A stretch of 64,000 nucleotides of DNA from Aquimarina spongiae (GCF_900141785.1 NZ_FQYP01000012.1:45294-109293), one strand, 5' to 3'; positions 1 to 8,788 are shown, counted from the stretch's first letter. The notes: a model not told the origin generated them from the letters alone. Numbers and translations: made by a program.

Positions 1-2
1 AG

Positions 3-1154
3 ACTTCGGCACTACTCAAATTAAGCTCTATAAAAAAAGGAGCTACATTGGATTCGCTGCTTATTGAAGAAGATATCAAACGATTAAAAAGATTACCTTC
101 TATCGCGCATGCCTATTATCAGGTGCATCAAAAAGAAGAAGGATATCAAGTAGTTTATGGAGTTGAAGAAAACTTTACGATCATCCCTTCTGCTAATCTT
201 TACACTACTAATGACGACGAGTTTGCCTTCAGATTGGGATTGTACGAATTTAATCTATTAGGCCGTAATATTACCTTGGGGGGATTGTATCAATATGATA
301 TTTATAGTTCTTATGGGATCAATTTAAGAGCTCCATTTTTGTTTAGTAAGAAATTTGGATTGGCTTTAAATTATAGTAACCTCACTACCGAAGAACCTGT
401 TTTTTTAGAGAATGGAACTGCAGATTATAAGTATAACAATACTTCATATGAATTATTAGGTCTCTATCAGTTCAACTTTCAGAATAGAATAGAACTCGGG
501 GTAAATTACTTTAATGAAGATTATGAGTACAAAAGAGGAGTAACTGCAGAAGGGATTCCTCAGGATTTTGATGTGAATAAGCTCTTGTTCAAGCTTATTT
601 ATGAGTATGATAATTTGGATTATGATTATCAATATGTTTCAGGTTTTAAAAGTACGTTTAATGCGCAATATGTAATTAGTACACAAAATGTGCTCCCTGA
701 TTTCATCATTTGGTGGAATGACTTTTTATATCATGCTCGTATAGGAAAAAAAGGAAACTGGGCCTCGAGACTTCGCCTAGGTCTGGCGTCTAATGATGAT
801 TCTCCATTTGCTCCTTTTGCAGTAGATAATAACTTAAATATTCGAGGTGTAGGAAATACCATTGACCGAGGAACCGGTGTAATTGTATTAAATACAGAAT
901 ACAGGCATACGTTGTACGAAAAAGATTGGTTTGTACTGCAAAGTAATATGTTTATCGATGGGGGAAGTTGGCGAAATCCTGGTGGAGATTTTGGAGATTT
1001 TGGGGATTCTCAAAACTTTCGATTGTATCCTGGAGTAGGTCTACGATTTATACATAAAAGAATCTTTAATGCCACTTTTAGAATCGATTATGGGTATGGA
1101 GTTACAGAGGATGCTACCAATGGTTTTGTTTTTGGCATCGGGCAGTATTTTTAA
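3..1154 (+). CDS. BamA/TamA (Omp85)-type outer-membrane protein, 5' partial
   Basis: The reading frame is open to the left window edge, so this is the C-terminal part of a longer gene. A TTG at position 48 is in frame but is not a believable start, because the residues before it (LKLSSIKKGATLDSLLIEED) complete a POTRA-domain signature of the form 'G..ld..ll..d...l.rlp.v..a'. After this last POTRA domain (about 75 residues) come alternating aromatic and hydrophobic strands typical of a 16-strand barrel, and the protein ends in Phe, as outer-membrane barrels do. Omp85 proteins insert or secrete other proteins through the outer membrane. I cannot separate BamA-like, TamA-like and FhaC/ShlB-like subfamilies without the N-terminus. 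It has no visible operon partner in the window; the next gene starts 200 bp later. Confidence 0.8.
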   Translation, partial: TSALLKLSSIKKGATLDSLLIEEDIKRLKRLPSIAHAYYQVHQKEEGYQVVYGVEENFTIIPSANLYTTNDDEFAFRLGLYEFNLLGRNITLGGLYQYDIYSSYGINLRAPFLFSKKFGLALNYSNLTTEEPVFLENGTADYKYNNTSYELLGLYQFNFQNRIELGVNYFNEDYEYKRGVTAEGIPQDFDVNKLLFKLIYEYDNLDYDYQYVSGFKSTFNAQYVISTQNVLPDFIIWWNDFLYHARIGKKGNWASRLRLGLASNDDSPFAPFAVDNNLNIRGVGNTIDRGTGVIVLNTEYRHTLYEKDWFVLQSNMFIDGGSWRNPGGDFGDFGDSQNFRLYPGVGLRFIHKRIFNATFRIDYGYGVTEDATNGFVFGIGQYF

Positions 1155-1353
1155 TCCATGAGATAAGTCGTGTGATTTTAAAGGAATCGTTGGTTAATTT
1201 AAACCTTGCTTCAATAGATTTTAGAAATTTCACATCAGATGTGTCACTATCAAGAGCGTATTTTGTAGGTTGTTTGTTTTTGTGATTAGTGATGCAATTA
1301 AAAATGATTACATTTAAGTATAATCAATTGTTAATTTCAAATTATACGTATAG

Positions 1354-1704
1354 ATGAGAAAGTTTTTAATGGCAATTTTAATCCTTGCATTAGTACCTGC
1401 TTGCAGTAGTAATGATATTACTGGCGAATATACCTGTGAAATGCCCGATGGAACATTTGGATCAGTTTTGAAATTCAAAAAAGGAGGCAAGTTATTTTTG
1501 GATTTGGTCAAACAAGAGTGGGTAGAACGATCTCCTAACTTGGGTGATAAGCTCAACGTTGCAGGAACCTACGAAATCATCGATGATAAGATCGTAATCA
1601 AGTATTTTGATGGATATCAAACCCATACCTTGTCCAAAGTTGGCGACAAGTTAACTTCAACTACCAATACGTTTCGATTGTGTACTTGCCAAACAAAATT
1701 GTAG
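1354..1704 (+). CDS. Small predicted lipoprotein
   Basis: A 116-aa protein with a classical lipoprotein signal: a short basic n-region, a hydrophobic stretch and the lipobox LVPAC with the lipidated Cys at residue 17, followed by Ser-Ser-Asn. The mature part (about 100 residues) has the 'G.Y......g..l.f...gk.......' strand pattern of a small beta-sandwich or lipocalin-like fold, as in Bacteroidetes proteins that contain 'GTYEIIDDKIVIKY'-type strands. It has two more cysteines near the C-terminus (CTC). I do not recognise a named family beyond this. It lies alone between the barrel gene and the SDR gene on the same strand. It is likely anchored in the periplasmic or outer membrane leaflet; its role is unknown. 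Confidence 0.7.
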   Translation: MRKFLMAILILALVPACSSNDITGEYTCEMPDGTFGSVLKFKKGGKLFLDLVKQEWVERSPNLGDKLNVAGTYEIIDDKIVIKYFDGYQTHTLSKVGDKLTSTTNTFRLCTCQTKL

Positions 1705-1790
1705 ATATAGGCAATACAAACGAAGATTTGGATAAAAAACGATGCTAGAATTAGCTCAACTTTGTATTGTAATTTTTAAAAACAATAAAG

Positions 1791-2549
1791 ATGAGTCAAA
1801 AAATAGCAATTATCACAGGAGGTAGCCGTGGATTAGGAAGAGACATGGCATTAAATTTAGCCAAAGACGGAGTGCATATTATCTTTTCGTATCATCAAAA
1901 TGTTACCAAAGCCAACGAGGTTATTTCTGAAATTGAAACATTGGGTACAAAGGCCACCGCTTTTCAATATGATGCAACAAAACCATTATCAGGAAAAGAG
2001 TTTATGGATGAGGTAAGTGCTTACCTTCAGGACACACAAGGGAATACGAATTTCGATTTCTTAATTAACAATGCAGGTACAGGCTTGCATAGCTTGATAA
2101 AAGATACTACAGAAACTCAGTTTGATGAAATGATGAATATACACTTGAAGAGTATATTTTTCTTGACCCAAGTAGCTCTACCCTTTATGAATGAAGGAGG
2201 TCGTATTATCAATATCTCTAGTGGCTTAGCCAGATTTAGTTTCCCAGGGGCTTCTGTCTATGCCATGATGAAAGGTGGAATTGAAGTATTTACAAGGTAT
2301 CTGGCAAAAGAATTGGGAGATCGAAAAATCACTGCAAATGTAGTAGCACCGGGCGCTATTGCTACAGATTTTGGAGGAGGAGTGAATCGCGATAATGAAG
2401 AAAAGAGAGCGATTATTTCACAGATAACTGCCTTGGGCAAAGTCGGCGAACCTGAAGATATTGGAGGTGTAGTGGCCTTTTTATGTTCGGACAAAGCAAG
2501 TTGGGTAAATGCACAGCGACTTGAAGTTTCTGGAGGGATGCTTGTCTAG
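1791..2549 (+). CDS. SDR family NAD(P)-dependent oxidoreductase
   Basis: A 252-aa classical short-chain dehydrogenase/reductase. The N-terminal Rossmann nucleotide-binding motif TGGSRGLG is at residues 9-16, NNAG follows in the middle, and the catalytic Ser (ISSGLARFS) and YAMMK (Tyr-x3-Lys) are present. The C-terminal region (GKVGEPEDIGGVVAFLCSD) is typical of FabG-like SDRs. It would reduce or oxidise a carbonyl/alcohol in the cytoplasm; the substrate cannot be read from sequence. It is followed after 35 bp by an AraC-type regulator on the same strand. This pairing often means the regulator controls the SDR, though here both could be co-transcribed. Confidence 0.92.
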   Translation: MSQKIAIITGGSRGLGRDMALNLAKDGVHIIFSYHQNVTKANEVISEIETLGTKATAFQYDATKPLSGKEFMDEVSAYLQDTQGNTNFDFLINNAGTGLHSLIKDTTETQFDEMMNIHLKSIFFLTQVALPFMNEGGRIINISSGLARFSFPGASVYAMMKGGIEVFTRYLAKELGDRKITANVVAPGAIATDFGGGVNRDNEEKRAIISQITALGKVGEPEDIGGVVAFLCSDKASWVNAQRLEVSGGMLV

Positions 2550-2584
2550 TGTAAAATTAACTGTGAATTCTTACCTTTACTATA

Positions 2585-3502
2585 ATGGCAGCAATACATC
2601 GACTTTCGACCATAAGCGACTATCATAATTTTGCAAATCTTCCCGCACCAGAACATCCACTGATTAGTTTGGTGGAGTATAGTCGGGTGCAATATCCGAA
2701 AGATGTTAAGGGGATAAAACTAGTACAAGAGTATTATTCTATCGGTTTGAAACGCAATGTACCTTATAAGTTTTTCTACGGTCAGCAGAAGTATGATTTT
2801 GACGAAGGGTTGATGACGTTTATTTCGCCAAATCAAGTGATGAGTATGGATAAAAATCCAAATATAGGATCCAAAAAACCATCAGGATGGTTACTCTTTA
2901 TCCATCCTGATTTTATTTGGAATACATCCCTGGCTAAAAGGATTAAATCCTACGGATTTTTTGGATATTCTGTTCATGAAGCTTTGTTTTTGTCAGAAAA
3001 AGAAGAGCAAATGATGATTCGTATTTTAAAGAATATTGAATTAGAATACCAGGCAAACATTGATAAATTCAGTCAGAAAATCATTATTTCTCAGTTGGAG
3101 TTATTGCTTAATTATGCAGAACGTTTTTATGAGCGACAATTTATCACCCGAAACAAATCGAATCACCATGTTTTGGAGCAATTAGAAATTGTACTATCTG
3201 AGTATTTTGATCAAGATAATCTAGTAGAACTAGGACTACCGAGCGTAGAATATGTTGCTAACAGATTAACGCTTTCTCCCAACTATTTGAGCAGTATGTT
3301 GAAATCTTTAACCGGAATGAGCACACGACAACATATTCAAAATACGATCATTGAAAGAGCAAAAGAACAGCTTTCGGTTACCCAACTCTCTGTGAGTGAA
3401 ATTGCTTATAATCTGGGTTTTGAGCGACCTGCTTCGTTTACCAAATTATTCAAAAATAAAACCAACCAATCACCTTTAGCATTTCGGAAGACTTTTAATT
3501 GA
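2585..3502 (+). CDS. AraC family transcriptional regulator
   Basis: A 305-aa protein. Residues 1 to about 190 form a sensor domain of the cupin-like type seen in AraC regulators. The C-terminal ~100 residues form a double helix-turn-helix: YVANRLTLSPNYLSSMLK is the first HTH and VSEIAYNLGFERPASFTKLF the second, ending in the usual 'P..FRK.F' motif. It probably binds DNA and senses a small molecule. It lies 35 bp downstream of the SDR gene and its 3' end overlaps the convergent glycosyltransferase gene by 8 bp. The likely target is the SDR gene or a gene just outside, but no operator is obvious. Confidence 0.9.
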   Translation: MAAIHRLSTISDYHNFANLPAPEHPLISLVEYSRVQYPKDVKGIKLVQEYYSIGLKRNVPYKFFYGQQKYDFDEGLMTFISPNQVMSMDKNPNIGSKKPSGWLLFIHPDFIWNTSLAKRIKSYGFFGYSVHEALFLSEKEEQMMIRILKNIELEYQANIDKFSQKIIISQLELLLNYAERFYERQFITRNKSNHHVLEQLEIVLSEYFDQDNLVELGLPSVEYVANRLTLSPNYLSSMLKSLTGMSTRQHIQNTIIERAKEQLSVTQLSVSEIAYNLGFERPASFTKLFKNKTNQSPLAFRKTFN

Positions 3503-4205
3503 CCACCTTTTCTTTATAGTATCGATAGAGATCCTCTGAAGAAGCACCTAGCCATCTTCGCATATGGATGTTCAAAAAATGATACTGTAATCTCCATACC
3601 CCAATTTCTCGATACCTTCTCGCTGAAGTAATTACGTTTTTAGGGATAATGACAAACTTATTGATTTCAAAAAGCCGATCTACAAGATCATTGTCTTCAT
3701 AAACGATATAAGCTTCATCATATCCACCAATTTCGTCGAATAATTCTTTGGTAATAAATTGACTTTGATCTCCGCCTCTACATTTTTTACTTTCGAATTG
3801 TGTGAGCCAACCCAGAAATAATAACCAAGGATGATGAGAATCAAATTTCATTCTAAAACACCCAGCAGGATTGCTATTAGCAACTTCGGTCACAATATCA
3901 TGGTCAAAATGTTTTGGAGGATAAGAATCTGCATGAAGAAAATACAAGATGTCACCCATAGCATTTTGCGCTCCGGTATTTAGTTGTACTGCTCTTCCTT
4001 TTTTTGAAGAGATCAATCGAACAGGTACTTCACTCTTGATGGCGTATTGATTGACGACGTCCTGAGATCCGTCGATACTTCCTCCATCTACGACAAGAAT
4101 TTCTTGTACATGATTATTATTGGATCTATTTTGAATTAAGTAAGAAAGCAGCTTACCAATGGTAGCTGCTTCGTTAAGTATAGGAATAACAATCGATATT
4201 TTCAA
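3495..4205 (-). CDS. TIGR04283-type arsenosugar-biosynthesis glycosyltransferase (GT2)
   Basis: A 236-aa family-2 glycosyltransferase: IVIPILNEAATI at the N-terminus, VVDGGSIDGS for nucleotide-sugar binding, a DXD-like LHADSYPP, and the GGDQSQFITKELFDEIGGYDE block with an E-D-N-D acceptor/base motif. The short length, the VDGGS and LHADS motifs and the RYREIGVW segment match the 'rSAM/selenodomain-associated transferase 2' group (TIGR04283), known next to ArsS-type radical SAM genes. That fits the ArsM/ArsS operon about 4.6 kb away. It is cytoplasmic and presumably transfers a sugar in arsenosugar or arsenolipid formation; the exact acceptor is not established. It follows a DUF547 gene on the same strand after 71 bp. 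Confidence 0.85.
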   Translation of the reverse strand: MKISIVIPILNEAATIGKLLSYLIQNRSNNNHVQEILVVDGGSIDGSQDVVNQYAIKSEVPVRLISSKKGRAVQLNTGAQNAMGDILYFLHADSYPPKHFDHDIVTEVANSNPAGCFRMKFDSHHPWLLFLGWLTQFESKKCRGGDQSQFITKELFDEIGGYDEAYIVYEDNDLVDRLFEINKFVIIPKNVITSARRYREIGVWRLQYHFLNIHMRRWLGASSEDLYRYYKEKVVN

Positions 4206-4276
4206 TTTTGGAGTCTTAGAATTAGGTTATAAATTTACATATTTAAGTCCCAAATTTATCTGTTGAGGTACTATTT

Positions 4277-5023
4277 TTAGTCAACAACAAAAGCTGGTGT
4301 TACTTGTGCTCCTTTATTTAATCCCCAATCGTAATCTTTGTATCCTTTGTTTGGCTGATTCGTGATTTTTACTGCAGAATATCTGTTGATAAAGTCTTTT
4401 ACATCTCCACCATTTACTTTGAAATCCTTTTTATACCAACTGAAAATTTTAGAAACTTTCACCTCCTTTTCCGTAATCACATTGCGTGTTGGGTCATTGA
4501 TAAATTTTTCAGTTTGCTGATCCAGAGCCGTATGCAAATTCTCTGCTGTGTATGCTCTATTCCACACTACTGGACAAGAAATAGAAGCACAGTTGATAGC
4601 AAAGTGGATTCTTGGATCTCCATACTTTCTTAGAATTTTATGCTCTAATTCTCCTAGACTGTGCCATACACCATCAATCTTGAAAAATTTCTTCCCCCAT
4701 GGGTTATCAATATCTTTAATACTTTTTACTGGATAACTGTCGATTACTAATTTTATAGTGTACGCATTATATGCATTGATCCAGTACGCTAGTTTTTCTT
4801 CTCTAGACCAGTCTTCCTGTGGCGGATTTTCAGAAAGTTGTTGGAAATATCTATATAATTGAGAACTATCTCTCATAAAACCGTCATAATCTACTTTTCC
4901 GTCTTCAGAAACGTTTAGTAAAAGTGCTTGATCCCAAACACTATGGTCAAATTTATCTTGTGCGTTGATTTGAGTAAAAAATAAAACTGCTATTAGAACG
5001 AATATATTTTTTGGAGCTTTCAT
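4277..5023 (-). CDS. DUF547 domain protein, copy 1
   Basis: A 248-aa exported protein with a cleavable signal peptide (MKAPKNIFVLIAVLFFTQINAQ). DUF547 occupies most of the mature part, with WSREEKLAYWINAYNAYTI, the PWGKKFFKI block, the core RIHFAINCASISCP (both family cysteines present) and YTAENL. A C-terminal FSWYKKDFK segment follows. DUF547 proteins are of unproven function. The conserved Cys and His suggest a papain/transglutaminase-like fold, but that is inference. It is the closest DUF547 copy to the TIGR04283 glycosyltransferase (71 bp, same strand) and probably co-transcribed with it. It is one of three paralogues within 3 kb. Confidence 0.9.
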   Translation of the reverse strand: MKAPKNIFVLIAVLFFTQINAQDKFDHSVWDQALLLNVSEDGKVDYDGFMRDSSQLYRYFQQLSENPPQEDWSREEKLAYWINAYNAYTIKLVIDSYPVKSIKDIDNPWGKKFFKIDGVWHSLGELEHKILRKYGDPRIHFAINCASISCPVVWNRAYTAENLHTALDQQTEKFINDPTRNVITEKEVKVSKIFSWYKKDFKVNGGDVKDFINRYSAVKITNQPNKGYKDYDWGLNKGAQVTPAFVVD

Positions 5024-5383
5024 CTCTTTGTGTTTTTAAATTGAATGGTTAATACTTAATTGTTTTTTTATTGTCGTAACCTGATCAGTTAATGTGGGAA
5101 TTTAGTAGGGAATTAAGAATTAACCTTACACAAAGTGCAGGTTTTTATTGTTTGTTGTAGGAATTTGATAAATAAAGAAACAGAGAGTTTTATGCAAGTA
5201 ATCTCGAAATAAAAAAACATAAATAACTGAAAAACAGTAGTTTGTGTTTTCAGCCATTTTTAGCTAAGATCAAACCAGGCAAATTTTACTCATTAAAGAT
5301 TTATAAAAAAATTAACTTTTTGATTTTAAAGGTATTAAAAAGGTTGTAACGAGTTATAAGGCATAAGAAAAAGCTATGAATTA
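5024..5383. other. 360-bp intergenic region between DUF547 copies 1 and 2
   Basis: No ORF of coding character. It holds the presumed promoter of DUF547 copy 1 (minus strand) and a hairpin that may terminate DUF547 copy 2. I found no clear TAnnTTTG Bacteroidetes -7 element on the minus strand. Confidence 0.5.
5227..5253 (-). terminator. Possible intrinsic terminator after DUF547 copy 2
   Basis: CTGAAAA (5227-5233) pairs with TTTTCAG (5247-5253). Read on the minus strand the hairpin is followed by a T-rich run. It lies 130 bp past the stop of the 5384-6310 gene. The stem is short and AT-rich. Confidence 0.35.
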
Positions 5384-6310
5384 TTATTCATTTAATGCCC
5401 AATCATACTTTAGGAAACTCTTTTTGGCGGTGTTACTAATGGTAACCTTAGAGTATTTATTTAAAAAATCGATAATAGTACCTTCCTTTTTAAAATCCTT
5501 CGCAAACCAGGAGAAAATTTTGGATATCTCAATCTTGTCTTTGGATATTTGATTTCGACTCGTATCATTAATAAAGGCAATGGTTAACCTTTCTAACTCT
5601 TGATTTACATTTTGAGCGGTAAAGGCTTTATTGGATAATGCTGGGCAAGAATATGAGGCACAATTAATCCCAAAATGAATTCTTGGATCTCCCATTTTTC
5701 TCAGCATTCGATGCTCTACATCATTAAGCGTATACCATTTTTTACCGATCCTAAAGAAACGAAGATCCCATGGGTCTTTGATATCTTTTATACTAGCCAA
5801 TGGATAATTATCTATGATAAGTTTTACCGTAAATGCATTATACACATTTAGCCAATAGGCTAGTTTTTCATTTTTACTCCAGGATTGTTTTGGAGGATTA
5901 TTGCTTAAAGAAGTCAAATAAGCTCTAAAGGCTTTTCCATTTTGTTTGAACCCTTTATAGTTTACCATTCCATCTTTCGAAATATACTTACCCAATAATA
6001 TGTTCCATGGTTTATGGTCAAAAGAGGTGTTTTCTGTTACTGCCTTTATAGGTTCTTGTTTTTCTTTTGTTGTTTTGGGAATAGAGTCAGTTATAGGAAT
6101 AACATCCTCGGATTTTTCTTCTTTTATTTCTTCGGGAATGATGGTATCCGCAGCTTTCTCTTCTATAACAACTATGTCAGGAGAATCAGTATCCTTTTCA
6201 GCAGTTATGTTTTCGGCAATAGGCGTTTCTTGAGTGGTCTGGATTGCGGCTTTACTTGTAGTACAAGAAAAAGACATCCCTACCAATAGCATAAAAAGTA
6301 CTCTGTTCAT
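5384..6310 (-). CDS. DUF547 domain lipoprotein, copy 2, with acidic linker
   Basis: A 308-aa predicted lipoprotein: signal with lipobox and Cys16 (MSFSC), then about 75 residues of Glu/Asp/Ile/Thr-rich low-complexity linker, then a DUF547 domain from about residue 97. Core motifs are WSKNEKLAYWLNVYNAFTV, PWDLRFFRI and RIHFGINCASYSCP with both family cysteines. The linker would hold the domain away from the membrane. It differs from copies 1 and 3, which have cleavable signal peptides and no linker. It sits between the two, 360 bp from copy 1 and 259 bp from copy 3, so it probably has its own promoter. Function unknown. Confidence 0.9.
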   Translation of the reverse strand: MNRVLFMLLVGMSFSCTTSKAAIQTTQETPIAENITAEKDTDSPDIVVIEEKAADTIIPEEIKEEKSEDVIPITDSIPKTTKEKQEPIKAVTENTSFDHKPWNILLGKYISKDGMVNYKGFKQNGKAFRAYLTSLSNNPPKQSWSKNEKLAYWLNVYNAFTVKLIIDNYPLASIKDIKDPWDLRFFRIGKKWYTLNDVEHRMLRKMGDPRIHFGINCASYSCPALSNKAFTAQNVNQELERLTIAFINDTSRNQISKDKIEISKIFSWFAKDFKKEGTIIDFLNKYSKVTISNTAKKSFLKYDWALNE

Positions 6311-6569
6311 AGTTCGTTTATTTATTGGGTTAAACCTGGTTTTGGGCTACATTTCGACGAATATTGTATGTGTTTCCATACATATGTCTTATGCATAGAT
6401 GTAATACTATAAATCAATCTATTTTGCAGGAAGTTAAGACCAAAATTCAGGCCACACTTGGTAAGTCCAAGTATTTTGGGGCAAACGTTGGTGGTTTCCT
6501 ACGTGCAATTTTTCCGGTTCCCGTGCGAAGTTCTTTTGGTCGAATTCGATTAGGTAACCTTTCAGGAAT
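6311..6569. other. Intergenic region between DUF547 copies 2 and 3
   Basis: A 69-codon plus-strand frame (6364-6573) covers most of it but has no family resemblance and no good ribosome-binding site, so I do not call it a gene. It contains a small hairpin (ACTTGG/CCAAGT, near 6455-6475). On the minus strand a short stop-limited frame also runs through it. Base use is more GC-balanced than other spacers here, so it may be a decayed gene remnant. Confidence 0.3.
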
Positions 6570-7277
6570 TTAATTATTTAAATCCCAATTATAAGTGATG
6601 TAACCATCTTTAGGTATTTCCGAAATTTTTACATCAGAGTATTTGTTGATAAAGCTTACCACATCTCCTCGGTTAAAATCATCTTTATACCACTCAAAAA
6701 TCTGAGAAATTTGCACTTTGCTAGGGGTAATAATATTTCTTGTAGGGTCGTTAATAAACTCCTTGGTACACTTTTCTAATGCCATGTTTATATTTTCGGC
6801 AGTGTAGGCTCTGTTCATTAGTTTAGGAGAAGAAAATGATGCACAATTGATTAGAAAATGAATTCTAGGTTCATTAAATTTTCTAAGTATAGTGTGTTCT
6901 ATGTCATCAAGACTGTATCGTTTATCTTTTATTCTGAAAAACTTTTGATTCCAAGGATCATGTAACTCATTGATATCTTTTACCGGATAATTATCGATAA
7001 TCATTTTTACAGCAATAGAGTTGTAAGCGTTAATCCAGTAGGCAAGTTTTTCGTCTTTGGACCACTCGTCTGTAGGGGGATTTTCTGATAAAGACCTAAA
7101 GTATTTATAGAACAAAGGACTGATTTTCATAATACCTTCGTAATTTACTTTACCCTGTTCGGTCACATTGAGGATAAGTATTTGATCCCATACCGTATGA
7201 TCAGGCCTTTTTTGAGAGAAAGTCTGAGCAGTGGTTAACAACAAAACAAGTATTGCGAGTATTCTATATCTTTTCAT
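6570..7277 (-). CDS. DUF547 domain protein, copy 3 (one family Cys lost)
   Basis: A 235-aa exported protein with an N-terminal signal peptide ending near AQTFSQ. The DUF547 domain carries WSKDEKLAYWINAYNSIAV, PWNQKFFRI and YTAENI. The core motif reads RIHFLINCASFSSP, so the second cysteine (SCP in copies 1 and 2) is Ser here, while the first Cys and the His remain. It is more similar to copy 1 than to copy 2 across the domain. It is the most upstream of the three minus-strand copies. A 225-bp spacer separates it from the divergent OYE gene, so both promoters lie there. Function unknown. Confidence 0.88.
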   Translation of the reverse strand: MKRYRILAILVLLLTTAQTFSQKRPDHTVWDQILILNVTEQGKVNYEGIMKISPLFYKYFRSLSENPPTDEWSKDEKLAYWINAYNSIAVKMIIDNYPVKDINELHDPWNQKFFRIKDKRYSLDDIEHTILRKFNEPRIHFLINCASFSSPKLMNRAYTAENINMALEKCTKEFINDPTRNIITPSKVQISQIFEWYKDDFNRGDVVSFINKYSDVKISEIPKDGYITYNWDLNN

Positions 7278-7416
7278 CTTTGTTAGGTTTAAGATTTGTT
7301 CAATTAACTAAAAATGAATTGGTTTATATTTTTTACATCCATAAAATAACGAAATTTATCGATAAAACGCAAACTTTACGGGTTAAACGTATGATTTGTA
7401 AGTAAAAACTTGTTTT

Positions 7417-7438
7417 AATTGTTAAAATTTTAACAATT
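7417..7438. promoter_or_regulatory. 22-bp perfect palindrome upstream of the OYE gene
   Basis: The half-site AATTGTTAAAA is followed immediately by its exact reverse complement. A second palindrome, AACAATTGTT (7432-7441), overlaps its right arm. It lies 64 bp before the OYE start and in the divergent spacer with DUF547 copy 3. The form suits a dimeric regulator such as TetR or MarR; the binding protein is unknown. Confidence 0.55.
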
Positions 7439-7502
7439 GTTGACAAATAGGGATTGTAATATCCTACAGGATTATGTATTATTGTAATCGAACTATTTTT
7501 AT

Positions 7503-8723
7503 ATGATTAGTACAGAATTGAAACTTCCTTGTGGGGCAACTATCAAAAACAGGCTAGTTAAATCTGCAATGACAGAGCGGATTAGTGATAAAAAATTTGA
7601 ACCCACTAAAGGTCATAACAGACTCTATAAAATGTGGGCTGATACAGGCGCAGGTTTATTGATTACAGGAAACGTAGTGATTGATCGTAAACATTTGGAA
7701 TCTGCAGGTAATGTATGCTTTGATACCGAAGACATGTTACCCAAAATAAGTGCTTGGGCAGGTGCGGCAAAAGCAAATCACAATCAAGTGTGGGTACAGA
7801 TTTCACATTCTGGTAGACAAACTAACAAATTTAGTACAGGAAGACCGTTAGCCCCTTCAGAGGTACAACTTAAAAAAATGGGGCTCTTCGGAAAACCCAA
7901 AGCAATGACGGAAGCCGATATCCAAGAGGTGATTCTTGGTTTTGTGAGAGCAGCAAGAATTGCGAAAAAAGCTGGCTTTACCGGAATTCAGGTGCACGCG
8001 GCACATGGGTATTTGTTAAGTCAGTTTTTGTCGCCACGAACCAATGTTCGTAAAGATCAATGGGGAGGTAGTATTGAGAATCGAAGTAGATTGCTAATCA
8101 CTATTGTGAAAGAAATTCGTAAAGAGGTAGGGCCAGATTTTCCGATAGCCGTAAAATTGAATTCTGCAGATTTCCAAAAAGGAGGATTTACAGAGGAAGA
8201 GTCTCTTGAAGTGGTAAAAGTGTTGGACAATGAAAAGATTGATTTGTTAGAGATTTCTGGAGGGACGTATGAGAAACTCGCTTTTTTTATCTTAAATGAG
8301 GAAGGGAAAGAGGTAAAAGAGAGCACCAAAAGAAGAGAGGCTTATTTTATTGATTTCGCAAAAAAAGTTAGGGCAATTACAACACTACCTTTGATGATCA
8401 CAGGTGGTTTCAGATCGTATGATTTTTGTAATGAAGTCTTGCAAAATGGCGAAGTAGATCTCATTGGTATGGGGCGTCCGTTTATTACGAACAACGACGA
8501 TATTCCTGGATTTTTGAAAGGAGAGGTTAAAGTACTTGAAAATTTGGTATTAAGAACCGGAATGAAACAATTTGAAGATGCTGCAGAAGGTGGGTTTTAT
8601 GCCAGGCAATTGATACGATTTTCTAAGGGGAAGGGATTGAAACGTAATATGAGCCCACTCTGGTGTTCGATGTTTTTAATTATTTACGAGTTCAGAAAAG
8701 CGATGGCCAAGAAATTTGCATAA
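7503..8723 (+). CDS. NADH:flavin oxidoreductase / Old Yellow Enzyme family protein
   Basis: A 406-aa single-domain OYE-type TIM barrel. Visible family signatures are the N-terminal NRLVKSAMTERISD, WVQISHSGRQ, and the active-site block VHAAHGYLLSQFLSP followed by WGGSIENRSR. The C-terminal FMN phosphate-binding loop is ITGGF...GEVDLIGMGRPFI. It would be a cytoplasmic FMN enzyme that reduces activated C=C bonds with NAD(P)H. It lacks the extra FeS/FAD domains of 2,4-dienoyl-CoA reductase. The last ~45 residues form a basic tail with a hydrophobic stretch. It converges on the ArsM operon and is divergent from DUF547 copy 3, so a role in the arsenosugar pathway is possible but unsupported beyond location. 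Confidence 0.92.
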   Translation: MISTELKLPCGATIKNRLVKSAMTERISDKKFEPTKGHNRLYKMWADTGAGLLITGNVVIDRKHLESAGNVCFDTEDMLPKISAWAGAAKANHNQVWVQISHSGRQTNKFSTGRPLAPSEVQLKKMGLFGKPKAMTEADIQEVILGFVRAARIAKKAGFTGIQVHAAHGYLLSQFLSPRTNVRKDQWGGSIENRSRLLITIVKEIRKEVGPDFPIAVKLNSADFQKGGFTEEESLEVVKVLDNEKIDLLEISGGTYEKLAFFILNEEGKEVKESTKRREAYFIDFAKKVRAITTLPLMITGGFRSYDFCNEVLQNGEVDLIGMGRPFITNNDDIPGFLKGEVKVLENLVLRTGMKQFEDAAEGGFYARQLIRFSKGKGLKRNMSPLWCSMFLIIYEFRKAMAKKFA

Positions 8724-8727
8724 CAGA

Positions 8728-8761
8728 GAAGCCGAAAGCAAATACAATTGCTCCCGGCTTC
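8728..8761. terminator. Bidirectional hairpin between OYE and ArsM genes
   Basis: GAAGCCG (8728-8734) pairs with CGGCTTC (8755-8761), with an inner AGCAA/TTGCT stem. It lies between the convergent stops at 8723 and 8789. T-runs on either side are weak. Confidence 0.5.
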
Positions 8762-8788
8762 ATGATTATAGTTAATTAGCCTTGAATT

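Noticed and set aside
6364..6573. Plus-strand 69-codon frame between DUF547 copies
   Set aside because: No recognisable family, no ribosome-binding site, ends inside the next gene on the opposite strand; treated as spacer.
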